Positions 42,506 through 50,838 of a stretch of 64,000 bases of DNA are shown piece by piece. The notes below the pieces were generated by a model. It saw only the letters and a program-made list of their open reading frames with translations, was not told the DNA's origin and searched no databases. How positions within the stretch are numbered: the first letter of the stretch is position 1; each line of letters starts with the position of its first letter. Source of the DNA: Exiguobacterium chiriqhucha RW-2. GTDB lineage: Bacteria > Bacillota > Bacilli > Exiguobacteriales > Exiguobacteriaceae. A program made the translations under genes and the position numbers. The stretch covers positions 248,001 to 312,000 of the forward strand of contig NZ_ATCL01000022.1 in NCBI RefSeq assembly GCF_000416965.1, written 5' to 3'.

Positions 42506-43156
42506 ATGAATGAATGGGTCAGTTCCATCCTGTCCATCGTCATTGTCCTGGTGTTTCTCGTCGGTCTTGAACAGATTGGCAAACGCCTCGGCTGGACGGA
42601 TGAGACAATTCGTAAAAGTGTACATATCGCGGTCGGCCATTGGTCGCTGCTTGCAGTTTGGTTAATGGAAACTTGGTACGTCGCCGCCGTGCCGCTCGTC
42701 TTTTTCACGTTCGCGAACGCGTTCCTTCTTTATAAGAGTCCGTCACCGGTTCATCAGACGGAACGTAAATCGCTCGGCACCGTCTATTATCCGATCGCCT
42801 TGCTTGTCATCCTGTTCTTCTTCTTTGAATCAGAGCCGCTCGCCTTTTTGGCAGGATCGCTCGTCTTGGCGTGGGGCGATGGCCTGGCCGCGCTCATTGG
42901 TCGGAAGTACGGGACAGTGACCTATGATTTATACGGACAGAAGCGCTCGTTTCAAGGTAGCATGGCCATGTTCCTCAGCTCGTATGCCGTCCTCTTTTTA
43001 TTATTTTTGTGGGATGATATTCCACTTTGGCAAGTGGTAACATATGGATTCATTATTTCAATCGTTGCCACACTCACAGAAGCAATTTCGTATCGAGATT
43101 GGGATAACTTTACAATTCCTATCGTCGTGGCCGTTGCTACATCATTATTGTTATAA
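42506..43156 (+). CDS. polyprenol/phytol-kinase-like membrane protein (diacylglycerol/polyprenol kinase family)
   Basis: 216 residues with about six or seven helices. Motifs: RKSVHIAVGHWSLL at the N-terminus and WGDGLAALIGRKYG with KRSFQGSMAMFLSSYAVL, matching the CTP-dependent phytol/dolichol kinase (VTE5/SEC59) superfamily. Substrate is unknown in Firmicutes. AAAGGTGG lies 8 bases before the ATG. A TATAAT at 42462 is a possible -10. Confidence 0.78.
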   Translation: MNEWVSSILSIVIVLVFLVGLEQIGKRLGWTDETIRKSVHIAVGHWSLLAVWLMETWYVAAVPLVFFTFANAFLLYKSPSPVHQTERKSLGTVYYPIALLVILFFFFESEPLAFLAGSLVLAWGDGLAALIGRKYGTVTYDLYGQKRSFQGSMAMFLSSYAVLFLLFLWDDIPLWQVVTYGFIISIVATLTEAISYRDWDNFTIPIVVAVATSLLL

Positions 43157-43187
43157 ACCAATTCCTTCATTGTAAAGAAAACGTTGC

Positions 43188-43216
43188 TTGTCACCCCTGT
43201 CAAAGATTTGTATACT
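43188..43216 (+). promoter_or_regulatory. sigma-A promoter of murB
   Basis: TTGTCA, 17-base spacer, TATACT. Gives a leader of about 90 bases. Confidence 0.75.
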
Positions 43217-43311
43217 GTGTTTCGTACTGAAATCATTCAGTGACGTGCCTGCTTCTCTCTTGACGAACCGAGGCATGCTTTAAAATTGAACGTAAAGGAT
43301 TGAGGCAACGC

Positions 43312-44232
43312 ATGAGCTTTTTAAATCAACTACTCACTATCATTCCGGCCGATCGCGTGAAGCAAGATGAGCCGCTGTCGGCACACACGTATACAAAATT
43401 AGGTGGGCAGGCCGATTATTTCGTGGCCCCGCACACGTATGAAGAAGTTCAAGCCGTGCTTGAGCTCGCCCATCGCGAGAGCGTCCCATTCATGATTCTC
43501 GGGTTCGGGTCGAACTTGATTGTCCGTGACGGAGGCCTTCGTGGCATCGTCTTAAACTTGAACGAACTGAAAACGATTCGTCGAGACGGGAATCAACTGA
43601 TCGCCCAAGCCGGTGCGGCCATCATCGACGTCTCACGTCAAGCGTTGACCGAAGAGTTATCTGGCTTAGAATTCGCCTGTGGCATCCCGGGAACGGTCGG
43701 TGGCGCGGTGTATATGAACGCAGGCGCCTACGGTGGAGAAACGAAAGACGTCATCACGAGTGCGGTCGTGTTGTCGCCTGAAGGGCAGCTCATGACACTT
43801 ACGAAAGACGAGCTCGATCTCGACTACCGGACGAGCCGGATTTCGAAAGACGGGTTGATTGTGCTCGAAGCGACGTTTGAACTCGAGCCGCTCGGCTATG
43901 AAGCGATCAAAGACGTCATGGACGACTTGACGTACAAGCGCGAGTCGAAGCAACCGCTCGAGTACCCATCATGCGGTAGCGTCTTCAAACGACCACCGGG
44001 CTACTTCGCCGGCAAATTGATTCAAGACTGTGGCCTGCAAGGGAAGCGGATCGGTGGAGCGGAAGTCTCACTCAAACATGCCGGATTCATCGTCAATATC
44101 GATGAAGCGACAGCGACTGAGTACATCTCGCTCATCCGTCACGTCCAGGCGACGGTAAAGGAGAAGTTCGAGATTGAGCTTGAACCAGAAGTGAAAATCA
44201 TCGGTGAGGACATCGCCGTCGAGAACGCATAA
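43312..44232 (+). CDS. murB: UDP-N-acetylenolpyruvoylglucosamine reductase
   Basis: 306 residues. FAD-binding segment [17 protein letters not shown], then [18 protein letters not shown], and the type II-specific [17 protein letters not shown] with the proton-donor Ser, ending with a glutamate-bearing [10 protein letters not shown]. It reduces UDP-GlcNAc-enolpyruvate to UDP-MurNAc in peptidoglycan synthesis. ATG 43312 is preferred to an upstream start at 43300. Own promoter and terminator. Confidence 0.95.
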   Translation: MSFLNQLLTIIPADRVKQDEPLSAHTYTKLGGQADYFVAPHTYEEVQAVLELAHRESVPFMILGFGSNLIVRDGGLRGIVLNLNELKTIRRDGNQLIAQAGAAIIDVSRQALTEELSGLEFACGIPGTVGGAVYMNAGAYGGETKDVITSAVVLSPEGQLMTLTKDELDLDYRTSRISKDGLIVLEATFELEPLGYEAIKDVMDDLTYKRESKQPLEYPSCGSVFKRPPGYFAGKLIQDCGLQGKRIGGAEVSLKHAGFIVNIDEATATEYISLIRHVQATVKEKFEIELEPEVKIIGEDIAVENA

Positions 44233-44237
44233 GCACA

Positions 44238-44273
44238 CAAACGCTCGAACCGATCGGTTCGAGCGTTTTTTTA
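44238..44273 (+). terminator. terminator after murB
   Basis: AAACGCTCGAACC/GGTTCGAGCGTTT, loop GATC, then a T-run. Confidence 0.9.
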
Positions 44274-44287
44274 TAGAGTGCCGACAT

Positions 44288-44325
44288 CAAAAAAGCCGCC
44301 AGCAACAATGCCGGCGGCTTTACGT
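44288..44325 (-). terminator. terminator after ald
   Basis: On the - strand AAAGCCGCC/GGCGGCTTT stem with TTTTTTGATG after; lies just past the ald stop. Confidence 0.8.
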
Positions 44326-45456
44326 TTACGCTTGTAGTTGCTTCGTGATGGCTTCGGCTGGAGCGACAAACGTGTAGCCGAGGTCGCGGGCGACGGCTTC
44401 ATACGTGACCGTCCCGTCGATGACGTTCAATCCTTTAAGCAAGGCTGCGTTCTCGCGGAGTGCTGGGAAAATCCCTTTTTGTGCGCACTCGACGATATAC
44501 GGCATCGTCGCGTTCGTCAAACCGAGTGTCGACGTGCGTGGGACGGCACCTGGCATGTTGGCGACGGCATAGTGTTGAACCCCGTAACGCTCGTACGTCG
44601 GCGCGTCATGCGTCGTGATATGGTCGATGGTTTCGCAGATTCCGCCTTGGTCGATGGCGACATCGACGATGACCGAACCTGGTGACATCTGTTGGACCAT
44701 TTCTTTCGTGACGAGCTTCGGTGCTTTCGCGCCTGGAATGAGGACGGCACCGATGACAAGGTCACTTTCAGCGACTTGTTTGGCGATGTTATAGCTGTTT
44801 GAGATGAGTGTGTTGATTGTGTTGCCGAACTGATCATCGATTTGGCGCAGGCGAGCCGGGCTGATATCCATAATCGTGACGTTGGCACCAAGACCAATCG
44901 CGATGCGGGCGGCATTCATCCCGACGACACCGCCCCCGATGACGGTGACGTTCGCACGTGGTACGCCTGGCAGGCCAGACAAGAGAATCCCTTTTCCACC
45001 GTGCGGTTTTTCAAGGATTTGGGCGCCGATTTGAGCAGCCATCCGTCCGGCCACTTCGCTCATCGGTGTGAGGAGCGGCAATGTGCGGTCAATCTCGACC
45101 GTCTCATAGGCGATAGCCGTCACACCAGAATCGACAAGTGCTTTCGTGAGTTCTGGTTCGGCCGCCAAGTGCAAGTAAGTGAAGAGGGTCAAGTCAGGAC
45201 GGAAATAACGATATTCCGATGGTTGCGGTTCCTTTACTTTCAACGCCAATTCCACGTTTCCCCAAACGTCCGCAGCGGTGTCGACGATGGTTGCCCCCGC
45301 ATCGACATACTCCATATTTGTGAAGCCGCTACCGACGCCCGCTTCCGTCTCGACGAGGACCTCGTGTCCAAGTTCAGTTAATACGGCTGCACCCATCGGC
45401 GTCAAGGCGACGCGGTTTTCGTTGTTTTTAATCTCTTTCAATACCCCGATTTTCAT
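44326..45456 (-). CDS. ald: alanine dehydrogenase
   Basis: 376 residues. Substrate residues in [20 protein letters not shown] and the conserved Lys/His ([19 protein letters not shown]); NAD motif [18 protein letters not shown]. It interconverts L-alanine and pyruvate plus ammonia. ATG 45456 has AAAGGGGAA upstream; a longer frame to 45483 has none. It is downstream of adeR, its putative activator, with a hairpin and its own AAGACA-17-TATACT promoter between. Confidence 0.96.
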   Translation of the reverse strand: MKIGVLKEIKNNENRVALTPMGAAVLTELGHEVLVETEAGVGSGFTNMEYVDAGATIVDTAADVWGNVELALKVKEPQPSEYRYFRPDLTLFTYLHLAAEPELTKALVDSGVTAIAYETVEIDRTLPLLTPMSEVAGRMAAQIGAQILEKPHGGKGILLSGLPGVPRANVTVIGGGVVGMNAARIAIGLGANVTIMDISPARLRQIDDQFGNTINTLISNSYNIAKQVAESDLVIGAVLIPGAKAPKLVTKEMVQQMSPGSVIVDVAIDQGGICETIDHITTHDAPTYERYGVQHYAVANMPGAVPRTSTLGLTNATMPYIVECAQKGIFPALRENAALLKGLNVIDGTVTYEAVARDLGYTFVAPAEAITKQLQA

Positions 45457-45478
45457 GTAAAGTTCCCCTTTCTCTACT

Positions 45479-45496
45479 GACACAATTTGTTCACAC
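45479..45496. promoter_or_regulatory. possible regulator half-sites at the ald start region
   Basis: GTGTGAACAAATTGTGTC on the - strand, just past the ald -10; contains TGTGAAC/TTGTGT, related to the palindrome before adeR (46845-46860). Confidence 0.35.
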
Positions 45497-45500
45497 CTCT

Positions 45501-45529
45501 AGTATAGACCCATCCGAAAACGCTGTCTT
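45501..45529 (-). promoter_or_regulatory. sigma-A promoter of ald
   Basis: AAGACA, 17-base spacer, TATACT on the - strand. Confidence 0.65.
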
Positions 45530-45556
45530 TAGCATGGATTCTAAAAGTGATAACGC

Positions 45557-45588
45557 CCACTTTGTGAAAAAACACAAAGTAGGCGTCA
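45557..45588 (-). terminator. hairpin between adeR and ald
   Basis: ACGCCTACTTTGTG/CACAAAGTGGGCGT on the - strand with a 6-base loop. No strong T-run, so it may be a weak terminator or an operator; the CACAAAG arms resemble the TTGTGA palindrome before adeR. Confidence 0.45.
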
Positions 45589-46809
45589 ATCGTCTTGGCG
45601 GTATTGACCGGCCTTAATGGCAAGATAAACGGCGGCCCGTTCAGGGAGCGAGACTTGGGTGATGTTCGTCAGTTCTTCAATCCGCCGAATCCGGTAGAGC
45701 ACGGTATTCGGATGGATGTGAAGATGAGCGGCGACACGCTTGACGTTCCCATCAAAGTAGAAATACCATTCGAGCGTCGTGACGAGCTCGGTATGATGTG
45801 TGACATCATACGCCTGTAGGCGCTCGATGGTCGGATGCGTCTCGAGACGAAGCCCGATGCGTCGGGCCAAATCGGGTACGAGCTGATAAATTCCGATCTG
45901 TTCGAACGTGCGCGATGTCGCAAGCTCATACGGGAACTTTCGGCGAAGCGACGTGACGCGTCGTGCTTCTTCCATCGCCGCATAGAGCATGTCGCTCTCA
46001 AAAAAGCGTCGACTGATGCCAAGGCGCGGCTCCGCTTCAATGAACTTGTCTCGGAGCTGCGTTTCAAAGCGGTCTGCCCACTGCAAGAGCGCCGTTTCTT
46101 CCTCGGCCAAGTCCGATTTCATATAATGCCAGACAAGTAACTGCTGGCCATCGATCGCGTGCAGAACGACTTCAATCGCTTGCTGGGTCGCCAATACATA
46201 AAACAGTCGTTCCGCCAGTTGCGGGGTGACCGGCTGGGCACATTCAATCACGGTGAGGCGGCTGGCGACGGCAATCGGTGCGAGCTCATTCAAGCGATCG
46301 CGGTGGGATGGCGATAAGACGGGAGTGGCCAGCACTTCTAAAAAGAAGCGTTCCAATTCGGCGTCGATGCGCCGTTCGTGCATCGCGATGGTCATCAGCA
46401 ATTTTTTGGCGATGTTCGCCCCTTCTTGTAGGACGGTGAGTTCTTGTTCTGAGAACGGCGTCGTTCGGGCCAGGCTCCAAATGTAACCGAGCACGTCACC
46501 TTGTTGCTTGATGACGACGGCCGCCCGCTCACCGAGACCGACGGCCATTCGGGCCGGGATGACGACCGGTTCGTCGCGGTCGATCACTTCTTGAAGGATT
46601 CCACTTTCCCACAAGTCCTCGATGACCGCTTCCGGGACACGGCGGCCGATAATCGTCGCGATTCGTGCCGGGTCGGTCGAGTCGGGGTGGGTGCTATAGG
46701 CCAGTAACTGATGGTGTCGATTCTCAATCGTGATGGGGGCCCGAATCGCTTGCCCGATTGCTTCGGCGAGCGTATCGAGCGACTCATAAGATTTCTGCAA
46801 AAAAGGCAT
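45586..46809 (-). CDS. adeR: PucR-family transcriptional regulator, AdeR-like activator of ald
   Basis: 407 residues. An N-terminal GAF-like sensing region (about 10-160), a middle GGDEF-like degenerate region, and the C-terminal PucR-type helix-turn-helix: YFYFDGNVKRVAAHLHIHPNTVLYRIRRIEELT. The order matches B. subtilis AdeR, which lies by ald and activates it in response to alanine. A palindrome overlies its own -35 region, suggesting autoregulation (inference). Confidence 0.82.
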   Translation of the reverse strand: MPFLQKSYESLDTLAEAIGQAIRAPITIENRHHQLLAYSTHPDSTDPARIATIIGRRVPEAVIEDLWESGILQEVIDRDEPVVIPARMAVGLGERAAVVIKQQGDVLGYIWSLARTTPFSEQELTVLQEGANIAKKLLMTIAMHERRIDAELERFFLEVLATPVLSPSHRDRLNELAPIAVASRLTVIECAQPVTPQLAERLFYVLATQQAIEVVLHAIDGQQLLVWHYMKSDLAEEETALLQWADRFETQLRDKFIEAEPRLGISRRFFESDMLYAAMEEARRVTSLRRKFPYELATSRTFEQIGIYQLVPDLARRIGLRLETHPTIERLQAYDVTHHTELVTTLEWYFYFDGNVKRVAAHLHIHPNTVLYRIRRIEELTNITQVSLPERAAVYLAIKAGQYRQDD

Positions 46810-46844
46810 GTCGATTCCTCCTCTCTTTCACTATACCGTCTCTG

Positions 46845-46860
46845 TTGTGAAAGTTCACAA
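46845..46860. promoter_or_regulatory. perfect-arm palindrome before adeR
   Basis: TTGTGAA-AG-TTCACAA: 7-base perfect arms with a 2-base centre, overlapping the -35 region upstream of TATAGT on the - strand. Candidate AdeR site. Confidence 0.5.
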
Positions 46861-46911
46861 AAAGATGGTGAGTTTTTAGAAGGGGGGAACGACATGCCTG
46901 CATCATTCACA

Positions 46912-47328
46912 TTAAATTGGGAAAAACAGTCCGACCACGAAACCGAGTAAAGCCCCGACGATGACTTGGAACGGGGTATGACCGACCAGCTCATTTAAGA
47001 TGGGCGTCTCGTGCTTGATTCCTTTGAAGTAGTCGTTCAACAAGCGGGCCTGGAATCCGACCGCCTGACGAACGCCGGTCGCATCGTACATGACGATCGT
47101 CGCAAAAATCAAGGCGAGCGCGAACATGCTGGAATCGAGCCCTTCGATTCGACCGATGACGGTCGCTAAGGCGACGACGGTCGAAGAGTGGGAACTTGGC
47201 ATCCCACCCGAGGCAAACATGATTTCTAATTCAAAATCTCGTGTTTTAATGAGTTCGGTTACGAGCTTGGCTGCTTGTGCGATGAACCAAGCGAGCAAGG
47301 CGGCGAGTAAAGGTTCGTTAAAGAGCAA
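46912..47328 (-). CDS. YuiD-like divergent PAP2-family membrane protein
   Basis: 138 residues with four or five helices. The phosphatase-like signature GGMPSSHSSTVVALATVI and the DATGVRQAVGFQARLLN stretch match the divergent PAP2 family (YuiD). Acid-phosphatase-type activity on lipid phosphates is possible, not proven. Start is ambiguous: TTG 47328 has AGGAAGTG about 6 bases upstream, whereas GTG 47337 directly abuts it. Homologue alignment slightly favours the longer form. Confidence 0.75.
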   Translation of the reverse strand: MLFNEPLLAALLAWFIAQAAKLVTELIKTRDFELEIMFASGGMPSSHSSTVVALATVIGRIEGLDSSMFALALIFATIVMYDATGVRQAVGFQARLLNDYFKGIKHETPILNELVGHTPFQVIVGALLGFVVGLFFPI

Positions 47329-47404
47329 TCGATTCACTTCCTGTCTGACAATGGTATCTACACTATACCCGATTCTGTCATCGGCTAGACGTAAAGTTTC
47401 TGTC

Positions 47405-47437
47405 AAAAAAACACCCCGAGCGTAGGCTCGAAGTGCT
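47405..47437 (-). terminator. terminator after trhO
   Basis: CACTTCGAGC/GCTCGGGGTG stem with G-T pairs, followed by a T-run on the - strand. Confidence 0.75.
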
Positions 47438-47453
47438 TTCTGGTCGATTTTTG

Positions 47454-48395
47454 TTACCCGACGACGCCTTCAGTCTGCTGAAGTTTGTCCGCGATATTCT
47501 CGATGATATAGCGGTTGCGTGGATGCTCCTGGCACTCTTTCGAGCATGAACGCATTTGTTTCGGTTCACACTCTTCACAACAGAAGTGTTGGGCATTACA
47601 CACCGGGTTGGCACAATTAACGTAGCGGACCGTCTTCGTTCCGCAGTGCATGCACTCCGAAACCACGGACGGGTTGACCGTGTTGACCGGGACGTTGATG
47701 CGCTCGTCAAAGACGTAAAGCTCACCTTCCCAGTCTTCGCCTTTCGTGGCTTCGTCTTTGCCGTACATGGCGACGCCGCCTTTAAGGTGGAAAATGTTGT
47801 CGTGACCTTGGTCACGCATATATGCGGTAAATTTCTCGCAACGGACGCCTCCGGTACAGTACGTGAGTAACGTTTTCCCTTCGTAGAGGTCCTTGTTCTC
47901 TTCGAGCCAATCTGGCATGTAACGAGAAGCCTCTACATCGATTTTGATCGCGTTTTTAAAGTGACCAAGATCGTACTCGTAGTTGTTACGAACGTCGAGG
48001 ATGACGACATCGTCGCGATTCATCATCTCTTTCCATTCTGCCGGTTCGAGGTATGCACCGTGCTGTTTAGGCACGTCGAACTCACCATCAAAGCGCCACG
48101 TCACAAGCTCTTTCTTATGACGGACAAAAATTTTCGAGAACGCATGCTCTTCGACTTCATCGATTTTGAACTCGATGTCGCTGAATAGCGGGTTCGCTTT
48201 CAAGTCGTTCATGTACTGCTCGGTCTGTTCCCAAGTTCCAGAGCACGTCCCGTTGATTCCTTCGGAAGAAATCAAGATGCGTCCTTTGATACCGAGGTCC
48301 TTGCAATACTTGAGGTGCTCTTGTGTGAGCGTTTCTGGGTCTTCGATATTGACGTACTTATAGTACAGCAAGACCCGCATTGGTTTTGTTTCCAT
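47454..48395 (-). CDS. trhO: tRNA uridine(34) hydroxylase (rhodanese-like)
   Basis: 313 residues of the TrhO/YceA family. N-terminal YYKYVNIEDPETLTQEH domain, then a rhodanese domain with active cysteine in TYCTGGVRCEKF, and a C-terminal cysteine cluster (CMHCGTKTVRYVNCANPVC, HFCCEECEP) for metal. It hydroxylates wobble U34 of tRNAs with prephenate-independent oxygen chemistry. ATG 48395 follows AGGGGAG; the longer frame to 48488 is unsupported. A structured 5' leader lies upstream. Confidence 0.92.
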   Translation of the reverse strand: METKPMRVLLYYKYVNIEDPETLTQEHLKYCKDLGIKGRILISSEGINGTCSGTWEQTEQYMNDLKANPLFSDIEFKIDEVEEHAFSKIFVRHKKELVTWRFDGEFDVPKQHGAYLEPAEWKEMMNRDDVVILDVRNNYEYDLGHFKNAIKIDVEASRYMPDWLEENKDLYEGKTLLTYCTGGVRCEKFTAYMRDQGHDNIFHLKGGVAMYGKDEATKGEDWEGELYVFDERINVPVNTVNPSVVSECMHCGTKTVRYVNCANPVCNAQHFCCEECEPKQMRSCSKECQEHPRNRYIIENIADKLQQTEGVVG

Positions 48396-48493
48396 GTGTG
48401 TTACTCCCCTGTGTTCAGTTTTTTGCAGGAAAACGAACGTTGGGTTGTGTCGTTCGACGAACGGACTTGCCTGCAACCACAAGTCCATATTAT

Positions 48494-48522
48494 ATGATAG
48501 ATATCACAGCGGAATTTCGCAA
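48494..48522 (-). promoter_or_regulatory. sigma-A promoter of trhO
   Basis: TTGCGA, 17-base spacer, TATCAT on the - strand; gives a leader of about 95 bases. Confidence 0.6.
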
Positions 48523-48620
48523 ATACTTTTTATTTTTTTACGGCGGTGGGCAGGGGGATGCGTCTTCCTGAGCGAAATCGGGTAAAAAGGGAATAACGAA
48601 AGTTGAAGGTGGAAACTGAT

Positions 48621-49265
48621 ATGCTGACATCACTCCAACAATATATTTTAAACTTGATTGAATGGCTACAAGGACTTCCGGGCGGACCTTGGGCAGGACT
48701 CGGGGCACCTTTCCTGGAAGCCATCTTTCCATTTCTCCCGCTCGTCCTCATCATCTCGGCGAACGCAGCAACGTACGGTTTTTGGCTCGGGACGTTATTG
48801 TCGTGGGTCGGAAGCTTGCTCGGGACGATTCTTGTGTTTGCAGCTGTTCGCTACGTGTTTCGAAAGCCGATGACGCGATGGCTCGAGAGGCATAAACAAG
48901 GCGTCTATTGGCTCGAACGCATCAATCATATGAGTCCGGTCTCGCTCGGGTTTCTTTACTCGCTCCCGTTCATTCCGGTCAGTTTGATTACGTATTTACT
49001 CGCCCTCATCCAAATGCCGCTCCGGACGTTCATTATGGCGGCCGGGTTTGGGAAGTTGCTCGTCGTCTTGATTTTCTCAGTCATCGGTGACCAGTGGGAA
49101 GAGTTTATTCAAAGCCCGTTCCGATTATCGATGCTCGTCCTGTTGCTGTTCGTCCTATGGGTAATCAGCCGCGGACTTGAAGAACTGCTCAAACGGCGTG
49201 CCTTCAGAAAACGTAACGAGCAGCTGAAACGTGAACTTGAAGCGAAACGACAAACGACCTTGTGA
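48621..49265 (+). CDS. VTT-domain (TVP38/TMEM64-like, DedA-superfamily) membrane protein
   Basis: 214 residues. Starts ATG 48621 after AAGGTGG; TTG 48603 is a longer alternative. Six hydrophobic stretches with APFLEAIFPFLPLVLIISANAA, GTLLSWVGSLLGTILVFA and YSLPFIPVSLITYLLALIQM, a VTT-like layout. C-terminal tail is basic and helical (RKRNEQLKRELEAKR). Second VTT relative in the window (the other is 10246-10902). Function inferred only as lipid-related. Confidence 0.72.
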   Translation: MLTSLQQYILNLIEWLQGLPGGPWAGLGAPFLEAIFPFLPLVLIISANAATYGFWLGTLLSWVGSLLGTILVFAAVRYVFRKPMTRWLERHKQGVYWLERINHMSPVSLGFLYSLPFIPVSLITYLLALIQMPLRTFIMAAGFGKLLVVLIFSVIGDQWEEFIQSPFRLSMLVLLLFVLWVISRGLEELLKRRAFRKRNEQLKRELEAKRQTTL

Positions 49266-49292
49266 AGCGACTGCTTCACAAGGTCGTTTTCG
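49252..49292. terminator. bidirectional hairpin terminator
   Basis: AACGACCTTGTGAAGC-GACT-GCTTCACAAGGTCGTT: perfect 16-bp stem, with the upstream gene's stop in it. Confidence 0.88.
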
Positions 49293-50576
49293 TTAAGCGC
49301 GTTTTTTGAAACGCGGGAAGTTAAAGGCGATGGCCAATCCTCCGCAAATGAACAACAAGAACGGATAGAACATATACGGCACGAGCGCCGGCGACGCTGT
49401 GTTCGTCAGTTCGGCCGCAATGAGAAGCTGTGCCCCGTAAGGCAACAGACCTTGGACCCCACACGAGAAGATATCGAGTACACTCGCAGACTTTTTACGT
49501 TCGATGTCATAATCGTCGGCGATGTTCGCAGCGAGCGGACCAGCCACGAGAATCGAAATCGTGTTGTTCGCCGTCGCGACGTTTGTCGCACTGACGAGCC
49601 CGGCGATGCTCCACTCCGCGCCGGCCCGTCTTTTAATTCGGGACGTGAGCGCGTCACGCAAGTACGTGAGTCCGCCGTTATGCGAGATGAGTCCGACGAG
49701 CCCACCCATGAGCAATGTCAGGAGTGAAATCTCGGCCATGCCCATCATGCCGTCCGCCATGGCGGTGACGTACGTGGTAACGGCTAGACTGCCATCCAAT
49801 AGACCGATGATGCCGGTCAGGGCGATGCCGCCGAGCAAGACAAGGATGACGTTCATTCCCGTCAAAGCGAGCACGATAACCGCTAGATACGGAATCAACT
49901 TATACCATTCAAACGCCGCCGGCTCGATGGTCGATTCTCCGCTCGATAGGGCAGCGAGTAAAATCGTTGTGATGACGGCTGCCGGCAAGACGATCCAAAA
50001 GTTGGTCCGGAACTTGTCGCGCATGTTCGTCCGCTGGGTGCGGACGGCTGCAATCGTCGTGTCCGAAATGAACGACAAGTTATCCCCGAACATGGCACCC
50101 CCGACGACGGCTGCCGCCGCGATAGCGATATTGACGCCGCTCTCCTCATGGATGCCGAGAGCGATCGGCGCCAGTGCGGCGATCGTCCCGGTCGACGTAC
50201 CCATCGCCATCGAGATGAAGGCTGCGATGACGAATAGGCCGCTCAATAGGAGCGAGGGCGGTAGTAACGTCAATGCCGCATTGACGGTCGCGTCAATCGC
50301 ACCGATTGCTTCGGCGACGCTTGAAAACGCACCGGCGAGCAAGAAGATGAACACCATGATGAGGATGCTCGGGTTCCCGGCACCTTGGGCGACGCGTTCG
50401 ACCGTCTGGGTGACGCTCCCTTTCGTCATCATCGCCGCGACAATGACGGCAATCAAGGCCGCGATCAAGACGGGAAATTTATAAAAGTCGTCATAATAGA
50501 TGCCTGCCCCGATAAAGAAGACGAGGAAGACGAGTAAGGGCAAGAGCGCCCATTTGTTAGCTGTTGGTTGTTCCAA
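49293..50576 (-). CDS. metT: NhaC-family transporter under S-box control, probable methionine transporter
   Basis: 427 residues with about 12 helices and the NhaC motifs AMGTSTGTIAALAPIA and GGAMFGDNLSFISDTTIAAVRTQ. NhaC-type genes behind SAM-I riboswitches are assigned MetT, a methionine transporter, rather than Na+/H+ antiporters; that fits here. Start TTG 50576 has GAGGTG 6 bases upstream; an ATG at 50594 lacks a ribosome site. It is distinct from the NhaC at 13433. Confidence 0.8.
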   Translation of the reverse strand: MEQPTANKWALLPLLVFLVFFIGAGIYYDDFYKFPVLIAALIAVIVAAMMTKGSVTQTVERVAQGAGNPSILIMVFIFLLAGAFSSVAEAIGAIDATVNAALTLLPPSLLLSGLFVIAAFISMAMGTSTGTIAALAPIALGIHEESGVNIAIAAAAVVGGAMFGDNLSFISDTTIAAVRTQRTNMRDKFRTNFWIVLPAAVITTILLAALSSGESTIEPAAFEWYKLIPYLAVIVLALTGMNVILVLLGGIALTGIIGLLDGSLAVTTYVTAMADGMMGMAEISLLTLLMGGLVGLISHNGGLTYLRDALTSRIKRRAGAEWSIAGLVSATNVATANNTISILVAGPLAANIADDYDIERKKSASVLDIFSCGVQGLLPYGAQLLIAAELTNTASPALVPYMFYPFLLFICGGLAIAFNFPRFKKRA

Positions 50577-50599
50577 TCGATTCACCTCATTCATTAAAA

Positions 50600-50631
50600 T
50601 AAAAAGAGAGCCTTCTGAAAAAAGGCTCTCT
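50600..50631 (-). terminator. S-box intrinsic terminator
   Basis: GAGAGCCTT/AAGGCTCTC stem then TTTTTATTTT on the - strand, between aptamer and gene. Confidence 0.85.
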
Positions 50632-50644
50632 CGACAAGAAACAC

Positions 50645-50740
50645 TTTTTTCATCTTTCGAGCAGACCGCTCGCTGGATTTGGCACAGGTTACCCGCTGCC
50701 GAGACGTCATCGGGCCAGTCCCTCAGTCTCTCTTGATAAA
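50645..50740 (-). ncRNA. SAM-I (S-box) riboswitch
   Basis: On the - strand the conserved S-box order is clear: TTATCAAGAGAGACTGAGGG, ACTGGCCCGATGACGTCTCG, GCAGCGGGTAACC, GTGCCAAATCC, then GCGAGCGGTCTGCTCG and GAAAGATGA. Followed by an intrinsic terminator. High SAM should favour termination, so the transporter is made when methionine/SAM is low. A TTGACA with 17-base spacer to TACGTT lies upstream. Confidence 0.95.
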
Positions 50741-50811
50741 AAAGTTGTGATATTTAGTTATAAGACACGTTCCCTAACGTACCTGTTTCAAATCTGCTTG
50801 TCAATAGCAAA

Positions 50812-50836
50812 CCCCCACGCGATGAACGTGGGGGCG
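50812..50836 (-). terminator. terminator after GGDEF gene
   Basis: CCCCCACG/CGTGGGGG stem, GGGTTTGC tail on the - strand. Confidence 0.75.
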
Positions 50837-50838
50837 AG

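Noticed and set aside
46894-46950. Short + strand ORF with a strong ribosome site (AAGGGGGG) encoding 18 residues, overlapping the end of the YuiD-like gene
   Set aside because: Composition is unremarkable and it overlaps a real gene end; the G-run may be chance.
49522-50484. 320-codon + strand frame antisense to metT
   Set aside because: Shadow frame; product is Ser/Met/Ala-rich without recognisable pattern.
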